From assembly GCF_014207565.1 (NCBI RefSeq), contig NZ_JACHGJ010000001.1, forward strand, positions 310,001 to 374,000: a stretch of 64,000 bases of DNA, given 5' to 3'. The first letter of the stretch is position 1. The number at the start of each line of letters is the position of its first letter. Origin of the DNA: Spirochaeta isovalerica (GTDB lineage: Bacteria; Spirochaetota; Spirochaetia; DSM-2461). The notes under the pieces are model-generated. The model saw nothing but the letters and a program-made list of their open reading frames with translations. It did no database searches and was not told the origin of the DNA. Shown here piece after piece: positions 53,778 through 63,412 of this stretch. The translations under genes and the position numbers were made by a program.

Positions 53778-55607
53778 TTATTCTTGAGAAATTTTTGTAT
53801 TTTTTAAAGCTTTTTGCAGTAGTTCCCTATGAAAACCAATCGATTGATTCAGTTCTTCATAAAGAGAAATGGAATTGTTAATTGTCTGTTCAGGTGTCGG
53901 GGATTTTTTTTCGCCGAGTAGATCCGTTATGAAATTCTGTAGTATAAATGCGGCAATTTCTTTTCCGCTCTGGTTAATAATTGCGGCATCGATTTTATTC
54001 AGTTCTGTTAGGATTCTACTGATTTCGTGACCTTTTTTGAAATTTTCTTCCAATTTGTGGCAAAGCTGAAGCCCCCTGTCTGCGAGTTCATGTAACGATG
54101 ACAAATTTTCAATGAGGGATTCTATAGATTTAATGAGTTCACTGTATAAACCGGGGGAAGGTTCTATCTGACCGGCTTCATTAAGTTTCAAATCAATTTC
54201 CATGCGATTAATCGGTTTTTTTAAAGCTTCAGCTAGAGTTGAGAATCCCATACCCCTGATTTTTATCCCTTTTTGCGAAATGTTAAAGGATTGTAAAACC
54301 GGGTATTTTTCCATTTGCTCTTCAAACCAGCGAACATAGAGATTCATTCTCCTGTCTGTCCAGGTTAATCCTCCGTCATTGGCCTCCACTTTGTGGAGCC
54401 CGGCATCGATCAAAGCGTGCCAGGAAAAATCCTCAGCAGGTCTATGTCTTTCAGAGAGCCAATGCACTCTCTGTTCAAAAAAACTGCCGCGGCAATGAGT
54501 CTGTTTATCAGGAAATCCCAGATCAAGCCCCGCACACCAGATTTCGCTGGCGCCTATGATTCTGCAGAAATCCCAGGCGGCAGTCGCAACAGAACCACCG
54601 GCTTTGAGCTTTCCCTTCAGTTCAGTGTTTTCCTCCAGATAAAGCCCTAGGGGAAAAGAAGATGAGCTGAGGAATTTTTTCCCTTTTATCTGTCTGAAGA
54701 CCGAGGGGAAAGTTGAAGTATCTGAAATCAGAATTGACTGATCGGTCGGACATCGGTCCATGTGGCGGCTATTCCAGTACTGCGGGTCCGCTACGACAAT
54801 AAAATCAGGTTCCACATTCTCCTTCAGGCATGCTCTTAAAGCTGTATCAACGGCGACGAGTATAAATCTCTCTTTCAACTTTTCCAGGTAGGGGAGTATG
54901 GTGTCAAGAGAGGGCCCTGCAGCGATAAGCAGTGCGGGAAGACCGTCAAATAAATGATCAAGCGACCGGATTCCCGGCACTTCAGCCAGTAAGTGAGCAT
55001 TTTCAGACAAATTTCGCAACCATAATTTTCCGAAGCGCTTAAGGGTACTGAGATTGACTTCCTTCCGGGATATATAGTTTCCGACTTTATTGCGGAGTGA
55101 ATCATAGTAGTTCTGTTTGTAATCATAGAGCGAACGAGTGATAATGATCTGAACCAATTTCCCGGGAAACTGCTCCAGAATTGCTAACACGTTGTCAGGT
55201 TCACTATCAATGAGAAAAATAATCCGTCCGCAATTGATTAAATGACGTAGATCCCGTAAACACATGGCATGATAGAAGAGCTTTATATCAGGTTCGACAA
55301 TAATGAGAATTTCATCTTCTGTTAATTCAAGTAACGCTTCCGAGTGATACCCCAATCCGAAACCGCCTTGAATATAGATCGAAGCGTCACCGGAAAGCTG
55401 ATTTTCAATAAACCTGTAACTTTCCTTTTGAGGATCAAAGCGGGAATGTATCAGCTGACCATTAATTTCTATAGTCGGACATCCGGTTCGGGAAACAGAG
55501 GTCTTATAGTCATCAATCGTTAGAGTCTCTGAATAATCTTTTAAAAAGTGGGAAAGCGAAGGAAAATGAATATCGAGAGCATGGAGATTATCGGCAAGAA
55601 TACTCAT
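53778..55607 (-). CDS. Maf-type motility accessory / DUF115 glycosyltransferase-like protein
   Basis: The 609-residue protein has the DUF115 (MptE-like) core at about residues 215-390: ALLIAAGPSLDTILPYL, FILVAVDTALRACLKENVEPDFIVVADPQ, and AGGSVATAAWDFCRIIGASEIWCAGLDLGF. Such Maf proteins attach nonulosonic or other sugars to flagellins in many bacteria. Spirochaetes often carry them; the substrate here is unknown. The C-terminal quarter is helical. Its start overlaps the PBP stop by four bases (ATGA), so they are co-translated. Confidence 0.85.
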   Translation of the reverse strand: MSILADNLHALDIHFPSLSHFLKDYSETLTIDDYKTSVSRTGCPTIEINGQLIHSRFDPQKESYRFIENQLSGDASIYIQGGFGLGYHSEALLELTEDEILIIVEPDIKLFYHAMCLRDLRHLINCGRIIFLIDSEPDNVLAILEQFPGKLVQIIITRSLYDYKQNYYDSLRNKVGNYISRKEVNLSTLKRFGKLWLRNLSENAHLLAEVPGIRSLDHLFDGLPALLIAAGPSLDTILPYLEKLKERFILVAVDTALRACLKENVEPDFIVVADPQYWNSRHMDRCPTDQSILISDTSTFPSVFRQIKGKKFLSSSSFPLGLYLEENTELKGKLKAGGSVATAAWDFCRIIGASEIWCAGLDLGFPDKQTHCRGSFFEQRVHWLSERHRPAEDFSWHALIDAGLHKVEANDGGLTWTDRRMNLYVRWFEEQMEKYPVLQSFNISQKGIKIRGMGFSTLAEALKKPINRMEIDLKLNEAGQIEPSPGLYSELIKSIESLIENLSSLHELADRGLQLCHKLEENFKKGHEISRILTELNKIDAAIINQSGKEIAAFILQNFITDLLGEKKSPTPEQTINNSISLYEELNQSIGFHRELLQKALKNTKISQE

Positions 55608-57472
55608 TTGAATTCCACGTAGACAGTCATACCATCTTTGATTTCCCTATCCGGACCGGGGGGGGGGAACTGAAAAACAACCCAGCCTTCTCCTTTCAGG
55701 TTCCCCTGCAGATTATGTTTTTTGAGGAAATCGAGAACAGCTCTTTTGGAGTAACCTGTCATATCGGGCATGGAACCGTCAGGCGAATTTAATTCCGGTT
55801 TTGTAAGCCTCAGATTCGTCGTGTGAATGAAAGTCTGTGTCGTTTTAAGATCGAGCCCCATGATGGGAATGAGTTCTTCCGCCAGCTCCTTGACAAGAGG
55901 AGAACCGATACGACCTCCGTAGGTATAATCGCCCATTGGTCTGTCTATGACGATATATACGATGATTTCAGGATCTTCGGTAGGAAATATGGCCAGAATG
56001 GACCCGAGATATTCTGTCGTTGAATATTTACCCGTTTCCTTATCAGGTATCTGGGCGGTACCGGTTTTAGCGGAAATATTAAATCCTTCGATCCTGGCCC
56101 TCCTGGCAGTTCCCTCCTCGGTAACTTTCTGCATCATATGCAGAACCGAGTCAGCCACTTCGGGAGACAGCACTTCTCTGACAGGTTCCTTTCCGTACTC
56201 TTTGATTACGGTTCCGTCAGGAGCGACGACTTTTTTTACAATGTGTGGTTTCAGTAGAATCCCGCTGTTGGCAAAAACGGTTGCTGCTGTAATAACCTGA
56301 ATAGCTGACACACCGATTTCCTGACCGAAAGATATGGTCGGCTTAGTTCGAAGAGACCATTTTTCCGGCTCAAAAAGTATCCCGCTCGATTCTCCGTTTA
56401 AGGGAATCCCGGTTGTCTGGCCGAAACCGAAATTTTTAAGCATATTGTAATAATCCCGTGAATCGACAGTTTCGGACATATATGACACGCCGACGTTGCT
56501 GGAGTATACGAGTGTTTTTTCAGCATTGAGAACTCCGTAACTTCCCAGGTCGGTAATCGGTGTAATCTTGTTTTTTTTGAAGAATTCCGGATTATACCCA
56601 CCGGTCGTATCAAATGTATCCTCTGTCGTTATGCCGCCCAGTTCAAGAAATGAAGCTACTGAAAAAATCTTGAAAACCGAACCCGGTTCATAGGCGTAGG
56701 AGACGGGTTGATTCTCTCTTTCCTGACGGGAGTACTGTTGAAAATTATTGGGATCGAAGGAGGGGACGGAAACATAACTCAGCAGATCTCCCGTTTTAGC
56801 TTCCATCACAAGAATCATAACTTTTTCAGCTTTATTTTCCACATAAGCCTTTCGGGCAATTTTCTCCGTGATGTACTGTATATTCGAATCAATAGTCAGA
56901 TAGACCTGGTTCCCGTATTGAATATCCCGGGATGATGAAATGACAGGGGGAGAGAGGATGCTGTTGAATTTGTATTCGATACCTTCCAGTCCCACATTGT
57001 CTGTACCGGTATAGCCGATCACATGAGACGCCAGTTCTTTTTCGGGATAGTTCCTCCCGTATTCGGGACGGATAGAAATCCCCTTCAACTTTCCTTCGCC
57101 GATCAGCTTTTTTATTTCCGAAGTCTCGGTTGGAGAAATTTTCCTTTTGATATACAGGAAATTGCTCGGTCCGGTTCCTGTCAGCTGGTTATACACCGTC
57201 TCATATGTCACACCGGATAATATCTGAGAAAGCAAACGTGCCACGGATTCGGGGGATTCGACACTGGGCAGCCATGCTTCTACCGAGTTTAGTTCTGTCT
57301 GGAGAGCCAGAAGTCTTCCGTTCCTGTCCAGGATGGGGCCCCGTTCAACTTCGGGAAACGAAACGCTTGACGAATCGGGCGAAGGAGTCAGCATCAGATA
57401 TCCGTACCGGCCGAGAATGGTAAGAGACGTGGCAATCAGAAGTGTAAAAAAAACTTTAAAACGTTTTTCCAT
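55604..57472 (-). CDS. Penicillin-binding protein (FtsI/PBP2B type) with PASTA domain
   Basis: The 622-residue transpeptidase has one N-terminal membrane anchor, a dimerisation domain (about 35-190) and the catalytic triad motifs SVFK (Ser265-Lys268), SSN (324-326) and KTG (469-471). A C-terminal PASTA domain (about 558-622) ends the protein. The architecture is that of FtsI/SpoVD-type class B PBPs crosslinking peptidoglycan at septum or wall. The neighbours are a Maf protein and a signal peptidase, not the usual mra-mur cluster, so it may be a second, specialised PBP. Confidence 0.9.
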   Translation of the reverse strand: MEKRFKVFFTLLIATSLTILGRYGYLMLTPSPDSSSVSFPEVERGPILDRNGRLLALQTELNSVEAWLPSVESPESVARLLSQILSGVTYETVYNQLTGTGPSNFLYIKRKISPTETSEIKKLIGEGKLKGISIRPEYGRNYPEKELASHVIGYTGTDNVGLEGIEYKFNSILSPPVISSSRDIQYGNQVYLTIDSNIQYITEKIARKAYVENKAEKVMILVMEAKTGDLLSYVSVPSFDPNNFQQYSRQERENQPVSYAYEPGSVFKIFSVASFLELGGITTEDTFDTTGGYNPEFFKKNKITPITDLGSYGVLNAEKTLVYSSNVGVSYMSETVDSRDYYNMLKNFGFGQTTGIPLNGESSGILFEPEKWSLRTKPTISFGQEIGVSAIQVITAATVFANSGILLKPHIVKKVVAPDGTVIKEYGKEPVREVLSPEVADSVLHMMQKVTEEGTARRARIEGFNISAKTGTAQIPDKETGKYSTTEYLGSILAIFPTEDPEIIVYIVIDRPMGDYTYGGRIGSPLVKELAEELIPIMGLDLKTTQTFIHTTNLRLTKPELNSPDGSMPDMTGYSKRAVLDFLKKHNLQGNLKGEGWVVFQFPPPGPDREIKDGMTVYVEFK

Positions 57473-57474
57473 TA

Positions 57475-57927
57475 TTAAAAAAGAAGAACTTTTCCTTTGA
57501 TGTTGTTAATAGTTACCGGACCGTAGTCTCTTGAATCATGAGAATTAAATATATTGTCTCCCAAAGCAAAAAACATATTATCAGGGATAAACTCCAGATT
57601 GGAGAGCAGATGAGATTGTCTCACTGTCAGCGGCACATTGCCGTCCGGTGTTATCAGTATGCCGTTGCGTATCGTGACGGGATCTCCGGGAGAGAGGAGG
57701 AATCGCTTGACGACAAGGCGATTATCCTCTGGATTTTCAAAAACTACAATGTCGCCCCTATGCAGCGTCCTGTTTCGTACGGCTATGATTTTCTGTCCGT
57801 TTAGCAGGAGAGGCTCCATAGAGTTCTCTCTAACCTGGTAAACATTAAAAAATCTCAGGCAGAAAAAAAGGACAGCAATTGATGCCAGAAGAAAAAAAGT
57901 TAACTGCCGGGAAATTGTGTACATCAT
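57475..57927 (-). CDS. Signal peptidase I (short form)
   Basis: The 150-residue protein has an N-terminal membrane helix (about 8-28) and the S26 motifs: catalytic Ser in ENSMEPLL (about residue 36), Lys in RLVVKRFLLSPGD (about 74) and GDNIFNSHDSRDYGPV near residue 122. It cleaves signal peptides of exported proteins. It is two bases before the PBP gene and thus the first gene of that operon. Two adjacent ATGs are possible. No SD is obvious. Confidence 0.9.
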   Translation of the reverse strand: MMYTISRQLTFFLLASIAVLFFCLRFFNVYQVRENSMEPLLLNGQKIIAVRNRTLHRGDIVVFENPEDNRLVVKRFLLSPGDPVTIRNGILITPDGNVPLTVRQSHLLSNLEFIPDNMFFALGDNIFNSHDSRDYGPVTINNIKGKVLLF

Positions 57928-57984
57928 AATTAAAACAATATTAATACAGCCTCGATAAATTGTCGATACACAACATAGAGTATT

Positions 57985-59019
57985 ATGGTTGTATCAGCAG
58001 AGAGTCAGAAAATTAACAGAAAAAACTCAAAGGGACAGGTGCGTTATTTCTCATCCTTTTCAGTAAGAAAAACATCGGTACCTCTCTATATAATTCCCTT
58101 TATCAGTGCTTTGCTCTTTTTTTCCGTCATTCTGAATTTTATCGAAGTCCTGTGGCAGAGAAACGAGCCTCACTATAATATTGAGCATCTTATTTTACCG
58201 GGAGAAAAAAGCGGCATTCCCGAAGAAAACAGACTCATGAAAGCCGCTGCTCCCTTTTACAAACCATCTGATGGCTACCTGATGGAAAAAAATGACGGGA
58301 TTCAGGTTTCGGAATATACCTTGAGAGAAGGGGACCGTTTTTCAATTATAGCGGGAAAATATAACGTCAGTCTCGATACATTAATATCTATTAATAATCT
58401 GTCGGAAAATTCCATTGCAGAAGAAGGTCTGGTTATTAGAATTCCCGATAAATCAGGCATATTCCACAAAGTCGTCAAGAATGATACATTGATTTCTATC
58501 GCTGAAAAATACAATCTGGATATAATGACGCTCCAGGATGCCAACAATCTCATTTCCACGGTAATCAGAATTGGTCAGAATCTTTTTATACCCGATGGTA
58601 CATTGCCTGATGATACAAAAGAAAAGATAATAGGCAGCAGATTCATAATTCCCGCAGAAGGTGCAGTTAAGAATAATTATGGTGCTTATCTCGATCCCGT
58701 AACAGGACTAAAGTATTATAATTACGGAATCGATATTGTAAATAAGAAGGGTACACCCGTTTATGCCGCAAAAAGCGGAATTATAGGGAACACATCCTAT
58801 AATGCATATTACGGACGTGTCATTCAGTTGAATCACAGTGATTCCATGCAGACCATTTTCAGCTGCCTGGACAGCATTGTCGTCAAGCCCGGTGATAAAG
58901 TGGAGAGAGGTGATCTTCTCGGATATATGGGAAACAGTGGTTTCAGAGCCGGAGAACATCTTCAATTCTCTATTTTCAAAAATAAAGAAGATGTTGATAC
59001 ATTGGAATTTATATTTTAA
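57985..59019 (+). CDS. LysM protein with degenerate M23 (LytM) domain
   Basis: The 344-residue protein has one membrane helix (about 35-58), two LysM domains (about 110-153 and 157-201) for peptidoglycan binding, and a C-terminal LytM fold (about 215-340). The zinc ligand His in the HxxxD motif is Asn246 here (NYGID, Asp250 kept) and the HxH motif is HLQ (His325, Gln327). Two of three zinc ligands are lost, so it is likely a non-enzymatic regulator of cell-wall hydrolases, like EnvC or NlpD. No strong SD precedes ATG 57985. Confidence 0.83.
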   Translation: MVVSAESQKINRKNSKGQVRYFSSFSVRKTSVPLYIIPFISALLFFSVILNFIEVLWQRNEPHYNIEHLILPGEKSGIPEENRLMKAAAPFYKPSDGYLMEKNDGIQVSEYTLREGDRFSIIAGKYNVSLDTLISINNLSENSIAEEGLVIRIPDKSGIFHKVVKNDTLISIAEKYNLDIMTLQDANNLISTVIRIGQNLFIPDGTLPDDTKEKIIGSRFIIPAEGAVKNNYGAYLDPVTGLKYYNYGIDIVNKKGTPVYAAKSGIIGNTSYNAYYGRVIQLNHSDSMQTIFSCLDSIVVKPGDKVERGDLLGYMGNSGFRAGEHLQFSIFKNKEDVDTLEFIF

Positions 59020-59066
59020 AATATGGTATTCAATTAAGAGAAAGAATACTACAAAAGGAGAAAGAT

Positions 59067-59216
59067 GTGCGCAAACTCATGTTCTTTCTAATTGGTTTAT
59101 TAGCTGTTTTCAATCTTATAAGTGCTTATGCCAGTTATAACAACGAGAAATACGAAGCTTTGGAAGATTCAGGCCGTTCCGAAATAGTACAGGAATTGGG
59201 AAATAGCCAAACATGA
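59067..59216 (+). CDS. Short secreted peptide (49 residues)
   Basis: This small frame starts at GTG 59067 with AAAGGAG six bases upstream and ends at TGA 59214. It encodes a basic start, a hydrophobic core (LMFFLIGLLAVFNLI) and a likely signal-peptidase site SAYA, leaving an acidic mature peptide of about 27 residues (SYNNEKYEALEDSG...). I recognise no homologue. A clear ribosome site, signal peptide and terminator (59263-59288) support it as real. It lies between the M23-type gene and secA. Confidence 0.65.
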   Translation: MRKLMFFLIGLLAVFNLISAYASYNNEKYEALEDSGRSEIVQELGNSQT

Positions 59217-59262
59217 TCGAATAGAGGGAAAGTCATTCTTTCTTGATATTTTTGATTCAGAC

Positions 59263-59288
59263 AAGAGTTGCTCAGGCAACTCTTTCTT
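59263..59288 (+). terminator. Terminator after the short secreted peptide gene
   Basis: AAGAGTTGC (59263-59271) pairs perfectly with GCAACTCTT (59276-59284) around TCAG and is followed by TCTTTA. It lies 46 bases after the short peptide stop. Confidence 0.8.
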
Positions 59289-59291
59289 TAT

Positions 59292-59325
59292 AAAAAGACA
59301 AGGGACAATCAGTCTACTGCCCCTT
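59292..59325 (-). terminator. Terminator of secA
   Basis: On the minus strand AAGGGGCA pairs with TGTCCCTT (one G-U pair) around a ten-base loop (59300-59325), followed by GTC and five T (complement of 59292-59296). It is 19 bases past the secA stop. Confidence 0.75.
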
Positions 59326-59344
59326 ATATTTCAATAGAACCGAA

Positions 59345-62098
59345 TCAGGCTCCGCAGCATTTTTTATATTTCTTACCGCTTCCGCATGGGCATGGATCGT
59401 TTCTCCCCACTTTGGGTTCGTTCCTCTTCACCTGTACGGCTGCTCCGCTGGCTTCAGCCCTTTCTTTGTTTCTGAGGGCTCCGAAGGAGCCGATAGCCTT
59501 GTGATCGGCCTGTGCCGGTGCTATCCTCTGTCTCGCCCGGGCCTGTACAGGATCCCTTTCTTTTCGAATTTTGACCTTGAATACTTTTCTTGTAACGGCG
59601 ATTTTCACGTCTTCATTCAGCTGACTGAAAATTTCAAAACCTTCCCGTTTGTATTCGGCAAGAGGATTTTTCTGAGCGTACGATCTGAGGGATACCGCTT
59701 CTCTGAGAGCATCAAGATTTTCCAGGTGCTCCTGCCATTTCAAATCGAGATTTCTCAGATAATCAAAAGTCACAAATTGCTTAATCTGATCATGACCGAC
59801 TGTCTGTATCTTATCTTCCATTTCTGTTTTAAGATCTTCTAGAACCTTTTTCTCCAGATCTTCGACAGAAAGTGACATCAGCTCTTCAGAGGTCTCGTCG
59901 GGAATATAAAAGAAATTATTTTTCAGTCGCTCCATAAGCCGGAAAAGAGCGTCTTCTTTCTTTTCGTGTTTCAGATCAGATTTGTAATCGTTGAAAAGAA
60001 TCGAATTGATTTCGTAGCCCGTTTCGACGATCTCCTCAAGCAATGAACTGCTTGTAAGAATATTGTCCCTCAGTTCATAAATAAAATTTCTCTGAGTATT
60101 GAGGACATCATCATAATCGAGAAGGTGTTTTCTGATTTCGTAGTTTCTGTCTTCAACACGGCTCTGGGCACGTTCAATCGATTTGTTTATAAGATTATGA
60201 TAAATCGGTTCTCCGCCTTCCATTCCGAGACGGCCCATAAGGCTCTTAAAGCGCTCGCCGCCGAAAAGCCTCATAAGAGTATCGTCAAGAGAAATATAGA
60301 ACTGCGAATGCCCCGGGTCACCCTGACGTCCCGAACGGCCACGGAGCTGATTATCGATACGTCTGGACTCATGTCTTTCCGTTCCAATAACGTACAGTCC
60401 TCCGAGATCCTTGATCTCCTGATTATCCTTACGCCACTGAGGCAATTCCTTTTCCACGGCTTCGCGAAATTGTTCGGGCGAAGCATCGGTACCGACTTTT
60501 TTGCGAACCCGCATGTCAAGGTTCCCGCCAAGCTTGATGTCAGTACCGCGTCCGGCCATGTTCGTCGCAATGGTAACGGAACCCTTTGCTCCGGCTTCAC
60601 CGATTATCAGAGCTTCTCTGTGGTGATTTTTCGCATTAAGTATTTCATGTCTGATACCGCGTTTTCTCAGCAAAGCGGAGAGAACTTCGGATTTCTCGAC
60701 GGAAACTGTACCTACGAGAATAGGCTGGCCGGTTTTGTGTATCCGTTCGATATCATCACAGATAGCATTGAATTTGAATTGTTCGTTCAGGTAGATGACA
60801 TCATTGTCATCGAGTCTTTTAACCGGTCTGTTTGTCGGAATGACGATAACATCGAGATTATAAATCTTGGTAAACTCTCTGGCTTCCGTATCGGCAGTAC
60901 CGGTCATACCGGAGATTTTATCGTACATTCGGAAATAGTTCTGAAACGTAATGGAAGCCAGCGTCCTGTTCCGTTTGGCTATTTTAATATTTTCCTTGGC
61001 TTCTATCGCCTGATGAAGGCCTTCGGAATAACGTCTACCGTGAAGGACGCGGCCGGTGAACTCATCGACTATCTGAACCTGATTGTCCTGGATCACATAA
61101 TCCACATCGAGATGGAAGAGATGGTGAGCTTTCATGGCCTGTGTGATGTAGTGAATCCATTCGAAGTTCTGCTCGTCAAAAAGTGAACCCTGAATCTCAT
61201 TTCTCTTCAGCAGCTCTTCTTCTATATGGTTCATTCCCTCATCGGTAAAAACGACTCTTTTGCTTTTTTCATCGAGCTTGTAATCTCCCGGAGGCTGCTC
61301 TTTCGAAAGAGGGTCATCGAGCGGGTAGTCTCCCGTAGCCGGATCTTTCTCACACTCTTTAAGCTTTTTTATCATCTGATCGGCGGTTTTGAATTTTCCG
61401 GTAGCTTCGTCAACGGCTCCGGATATAATTAGCGGCGTTCTCGCTTCGTCAATCAGAATGGAGTCGATCTCATCGATTATACAGTAATGATGATGTTTCT
61501 GAGCTTTTTTGCTGAAGTCCCAACGCATATTATCGCGGAGATAGTCGAAACCGAATTCATTATTGGTTCCGTAAGTAATGTCTTTACTGTATTCAATCTG
61601 TCTGGCTTCTGGGTCCATATTAGAGAGAATGGCACCGACAGTCACTCCGAGATAGGAGAAGACGGGATCCATCCACTGGGCGTCACGTTCGGCTAGATAG
61701 TCGTTGACCGTTACGACGTGGACTCCTTTGCCTTCTAGGGAGTTGAGGTAGGAGGCGGCCACACTCGACAGAGTTTTACCTTCTCCTGTTTTCATTTCCA
61801 TGATTTTTCCCTGGTGGAGGACAATCCCCCCGAGGAGCTGGACATCGTATGGCCGTTCGCCCAGGGTTCTCCTGGCAGCTTCTCTGGCCAGGGCAAAAGC
61901 TTCCGGCAGAAGATCGTCGGTTGTTTCCCCTTTGGATATTCTCTCTCTGAATTCGGCTGTCTGCAGAGGGAACTGTTCCTTTTTAAGGGACATAGCCCAG
62001 GATTCTTTTTCATTTATTTTGTGAAGTATCGGGATAAGCTTTTTGAGATCCCGTTCGTGTTTTGAACCTACAAGGGCTGTAACTATCTTTTCTAACAT
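59345..62098 (-). CDS. secA: Preprotein translocase ATPase SecA
   Basis: SecA drives protein export through SecYEG. The 917-residue protein has Walker [10 protein letters not shown] near residue 101, [19 protein letters not shown] near 205, [15 protein letters not shown] near 510, [10 protein letters not shown] near 600 and the C-terminal zinc motif [18 protein letters not shown] 62098 is chosen because it gives the normal N-terminus [20 protein letters not shown]. An upstream TTG at 62134 lies within the -35 box. No SD is present, and a promoter abuts the start. A terminator lies downstream. Confidence 0.96.
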   Translation of the reverse strand: MLEKIVTALVGSKHERDLKKLIPILHKINEKESWAMSLKKEQFPLQTAEFRERISKGETTDDLLPEAFALAREAARRTLGERPYDVQLLGGIVLHQGKIMEMKTGEGKTLSSVAASYLNSLEGKGVHVVTVNDYLAERDAQWMDPVFSYLGVTVGAILSNMDPEARQIEYSKDITYGTNNEFGFDYLRDNMRWDFSKKAQKHHHYCIIDEIDSILIDEARTPLIISGAVDEATGKFKTADQMIKKLKECEKDPATGDYPLDDPLSKEQPPGDYKLDEKSKRVVFTDEGMNHIEEELLKRNEIQGSLFDEQNFEWIHYITQAMKAHHLFHLDVDYVIQDNQVQIVDEFTGRVLHGRRYSEGLHQAIEAKENIKIAKRNRTLASITFQNYFRMYDKISGMTGTADTEAREFTKIYNLDVIVIPTNRPVKRLDDNDVIYLNEQFKFNAICDDIERIHKTGQPILVGTVSVEKSEVLSALLRKRGIRHEILNAKNHHREALIIGEAGAKGSVTIATNMAGRGTDIKLGGNLDMRVRKKVGTDASPEQFREAVEKELPQWRKDNQEIKDLGGLYVIGTERHESRRIDNQLRGRSGRQGDPGHSQFYISLDDTLMRLFGGERFKSLMGRLGMEGGEPIYHNLINKSIERAQSRVEDRNYEIRKHLLDYDDVLNTQRNFIYELRDNILTSSSLLEEIVETGYEINSILFNDYKSDLKHEKKEDALFRLMERLKNNFFYIPDETSEELMSLSVEDLEKKVLEDLKTEMEDKIQTVGHDQIKQFVTFDYLRNLDLKWQEHLENLDALREAVSLRSYAQKNPLAEYKREGFEIFSQLNEDVKIAVTRKVFKVKIRKERDPVQARARQRIAPAQADHKAIGSFGALRNKERAEASGAAVQVKRNEPKVGRNDPCPCGSGKKYKKCCGA

Positions 62099-62105
62099 GG
62101 TTAGA

Positions 62106-62134
62106 AATGTACTGCGAATTGTCGAAGCGGTCAA
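62106..62134 (-). promoter_or_regulatory. Promoter abutting the secA start
   Basis: On the minus strand TTGACC (62129-62134), 17 bases, TACATT (62106-62111), with seven bases to ATG 62098. No Shine-Dalgarno sequence separates them. It predicts a leaderless or nearly leaderless secA mRNA. Confidence 0.6.
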
Positions 62135-62212
62135 GCAAGCAGGGTCTTTTCAGAGGCTCTCGATTGACAATCTTCAAGAGGAATGTAAAAATCCCCTTTA
62201 GCGAGGTTGAAT

Positions 62213-63412
62213 ATGCTTAATCGATCATTTTTTTTCATCTCTGTCTCATTGATCCTGCTTCTGAATTCCTGTGGTTCCAAAGAGGTGAAAACGCTGGAGA
62301 AAGTAGACCTTTTCTCAATCCCTCTGGGCAAGCTCGCCGAGGAGATAGATTATTTTCAAAGAGAATCTCTCCGGTTTTCGGCTGACAATGATATGGAGAT
62401 GCTCAACGGTTTCTTTTATATTACCAATGGCCGATCGGGGAAGCTGCTCAAATTCAATTCCTACGGCGATCTTCTTACCCTGATTTACAATCCTGACAGA
62501 AACCCGTATCCGGCGGAACTGCTGTCCCGTCAGTCGGACGATTCCGAAGTGAACAGGAAAGTCATACCATGGCAGTTCAACTCTCCCGGAGCCCTGGCTG
62601 TTTCCGAGGACAGCATCTTTATTGTTGATAAAGTAGCGCCAAACCGTCAGGTGAAAGATAAAAACACACTAATGGACCGCAATATTCTGCAATTTACATC
62701 GCAGGGTGAATATGTCAATTTCATTGGAATGGAAGGTACAGGCGGGCAGCCTTTCCCTTATATCGAAGATCTGTGGATAAGTGATAAATCGGAACTTATC
62801 GTCTTATACAGGACGCGAAGCAGCGATGACGAATCCTGGTATGTGAACTGGTACACTCCATCCGGGACGCTCCGTTATTCCGTTGAGATAAGGGAATCGG
62901 TTATCCCCATGCCTGCCGGGGAGACGGATCTTTCCATCAGCCTGGACAGCATTCTTCCCGATCTGAGCCATTACGAAATTTTTCTTAAAATGACTTACTT
63001 CAGAAGTGCCGATCAAGCTAGCAGTGATGAGGTAAGCGAGATATTCGGGGGAACTTTGAATTTTTCCGTTGCCGAAAAAAAATGGCATGACTGGACCCGG
63101 CTTCCCGAAAATACGCTGGAAGTTGACGGGATTATGATCGATTCACCTTACAGTCTGATCGGTACAGCAAAGGGAAAGCAGTTCTTCCTGAGTCTGAGTG
63201 AGAATTCCATGTACTCTCTTCTTATTCGGGACGAAGAAGGTTTGTTTTCCGAAGAATACCGTCTCCTGATGGATGACCGCGAGATTCTCAACACTGATTT
63301 TTATCTTTCCGATGCAGGGATTCTCTGCGCAATGGTTTATACTGATAGCGAAGCCAGAATTATATGGTGGCGAACTGATAAATTATTGGAGATCAATGAC
63401 GAAAATGGCTGA
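62213..63412 (+). CDS. Conserved spirochaete-type lipoprotein, function unknown
   Basis: The 399-residue lipoprotein (lipobox LLNSC, Cys20) has a repetitive beta-rich body with NGFFYITNGRSGKLLKFNSYGDLL near residue 65, SPGALAVSEDSIFIVDK near 125 and similar strands later, suggesting a beta-propeller. It resembles the spirochaete LIC_12708-type family by memory, which is tentative. GCGAGG six bases upstream selects ATG 62213. It diverges from secA and overlaps the next gene by 17 bases, so the two form a unit. Confidence 0.7.
   Translation: MLNRSFFFISVSLILLLNSCGSKEVKTLEKVDLFSIPLGKLAEEIDYFQRESLRFSADNDMEMLNGFFYITNGRSGKLLKFNSYGDLLTLIYNPDRNPYPAELLSRQSDDSEVNRKVIPWQFNSPGALAVSEDSIFIVDKVAPNRQVKDKNTLMDRNILQFTSQGEYVNFIGMEGTGGQPFPYIEDLWISDKSELIVLYRTRSSDDESWYVNWYTPSGTLRYSVEIRESVIPMPAGETDLSISLDSILPDLSHYEIFLKMTYFRSADQASSDEVSEIFGGTLNFSVAEKKWHDWTRLPENTLEVDGIMIDSPYSLIGTAKGKQFFLSLSENSMYSLLIRDEEGLFSEEYRLLMDDREILNTDFYLSDAGILCAMVYTDSEARIIWWRTDKLLEINDENG

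Noticed and set aside
60125-61186. Open frame of 353 codons on the plus strand opposite secA
   Set aside because: It mirrors conserved SecA coding sequence; the translated product has no domain signals and no ribosome site.
62099-62134. Longer SecA starting at TTG 62134
   Set aside because: The added residues do not match SecA N-termini, and the region contains a good -35/-10 pair.
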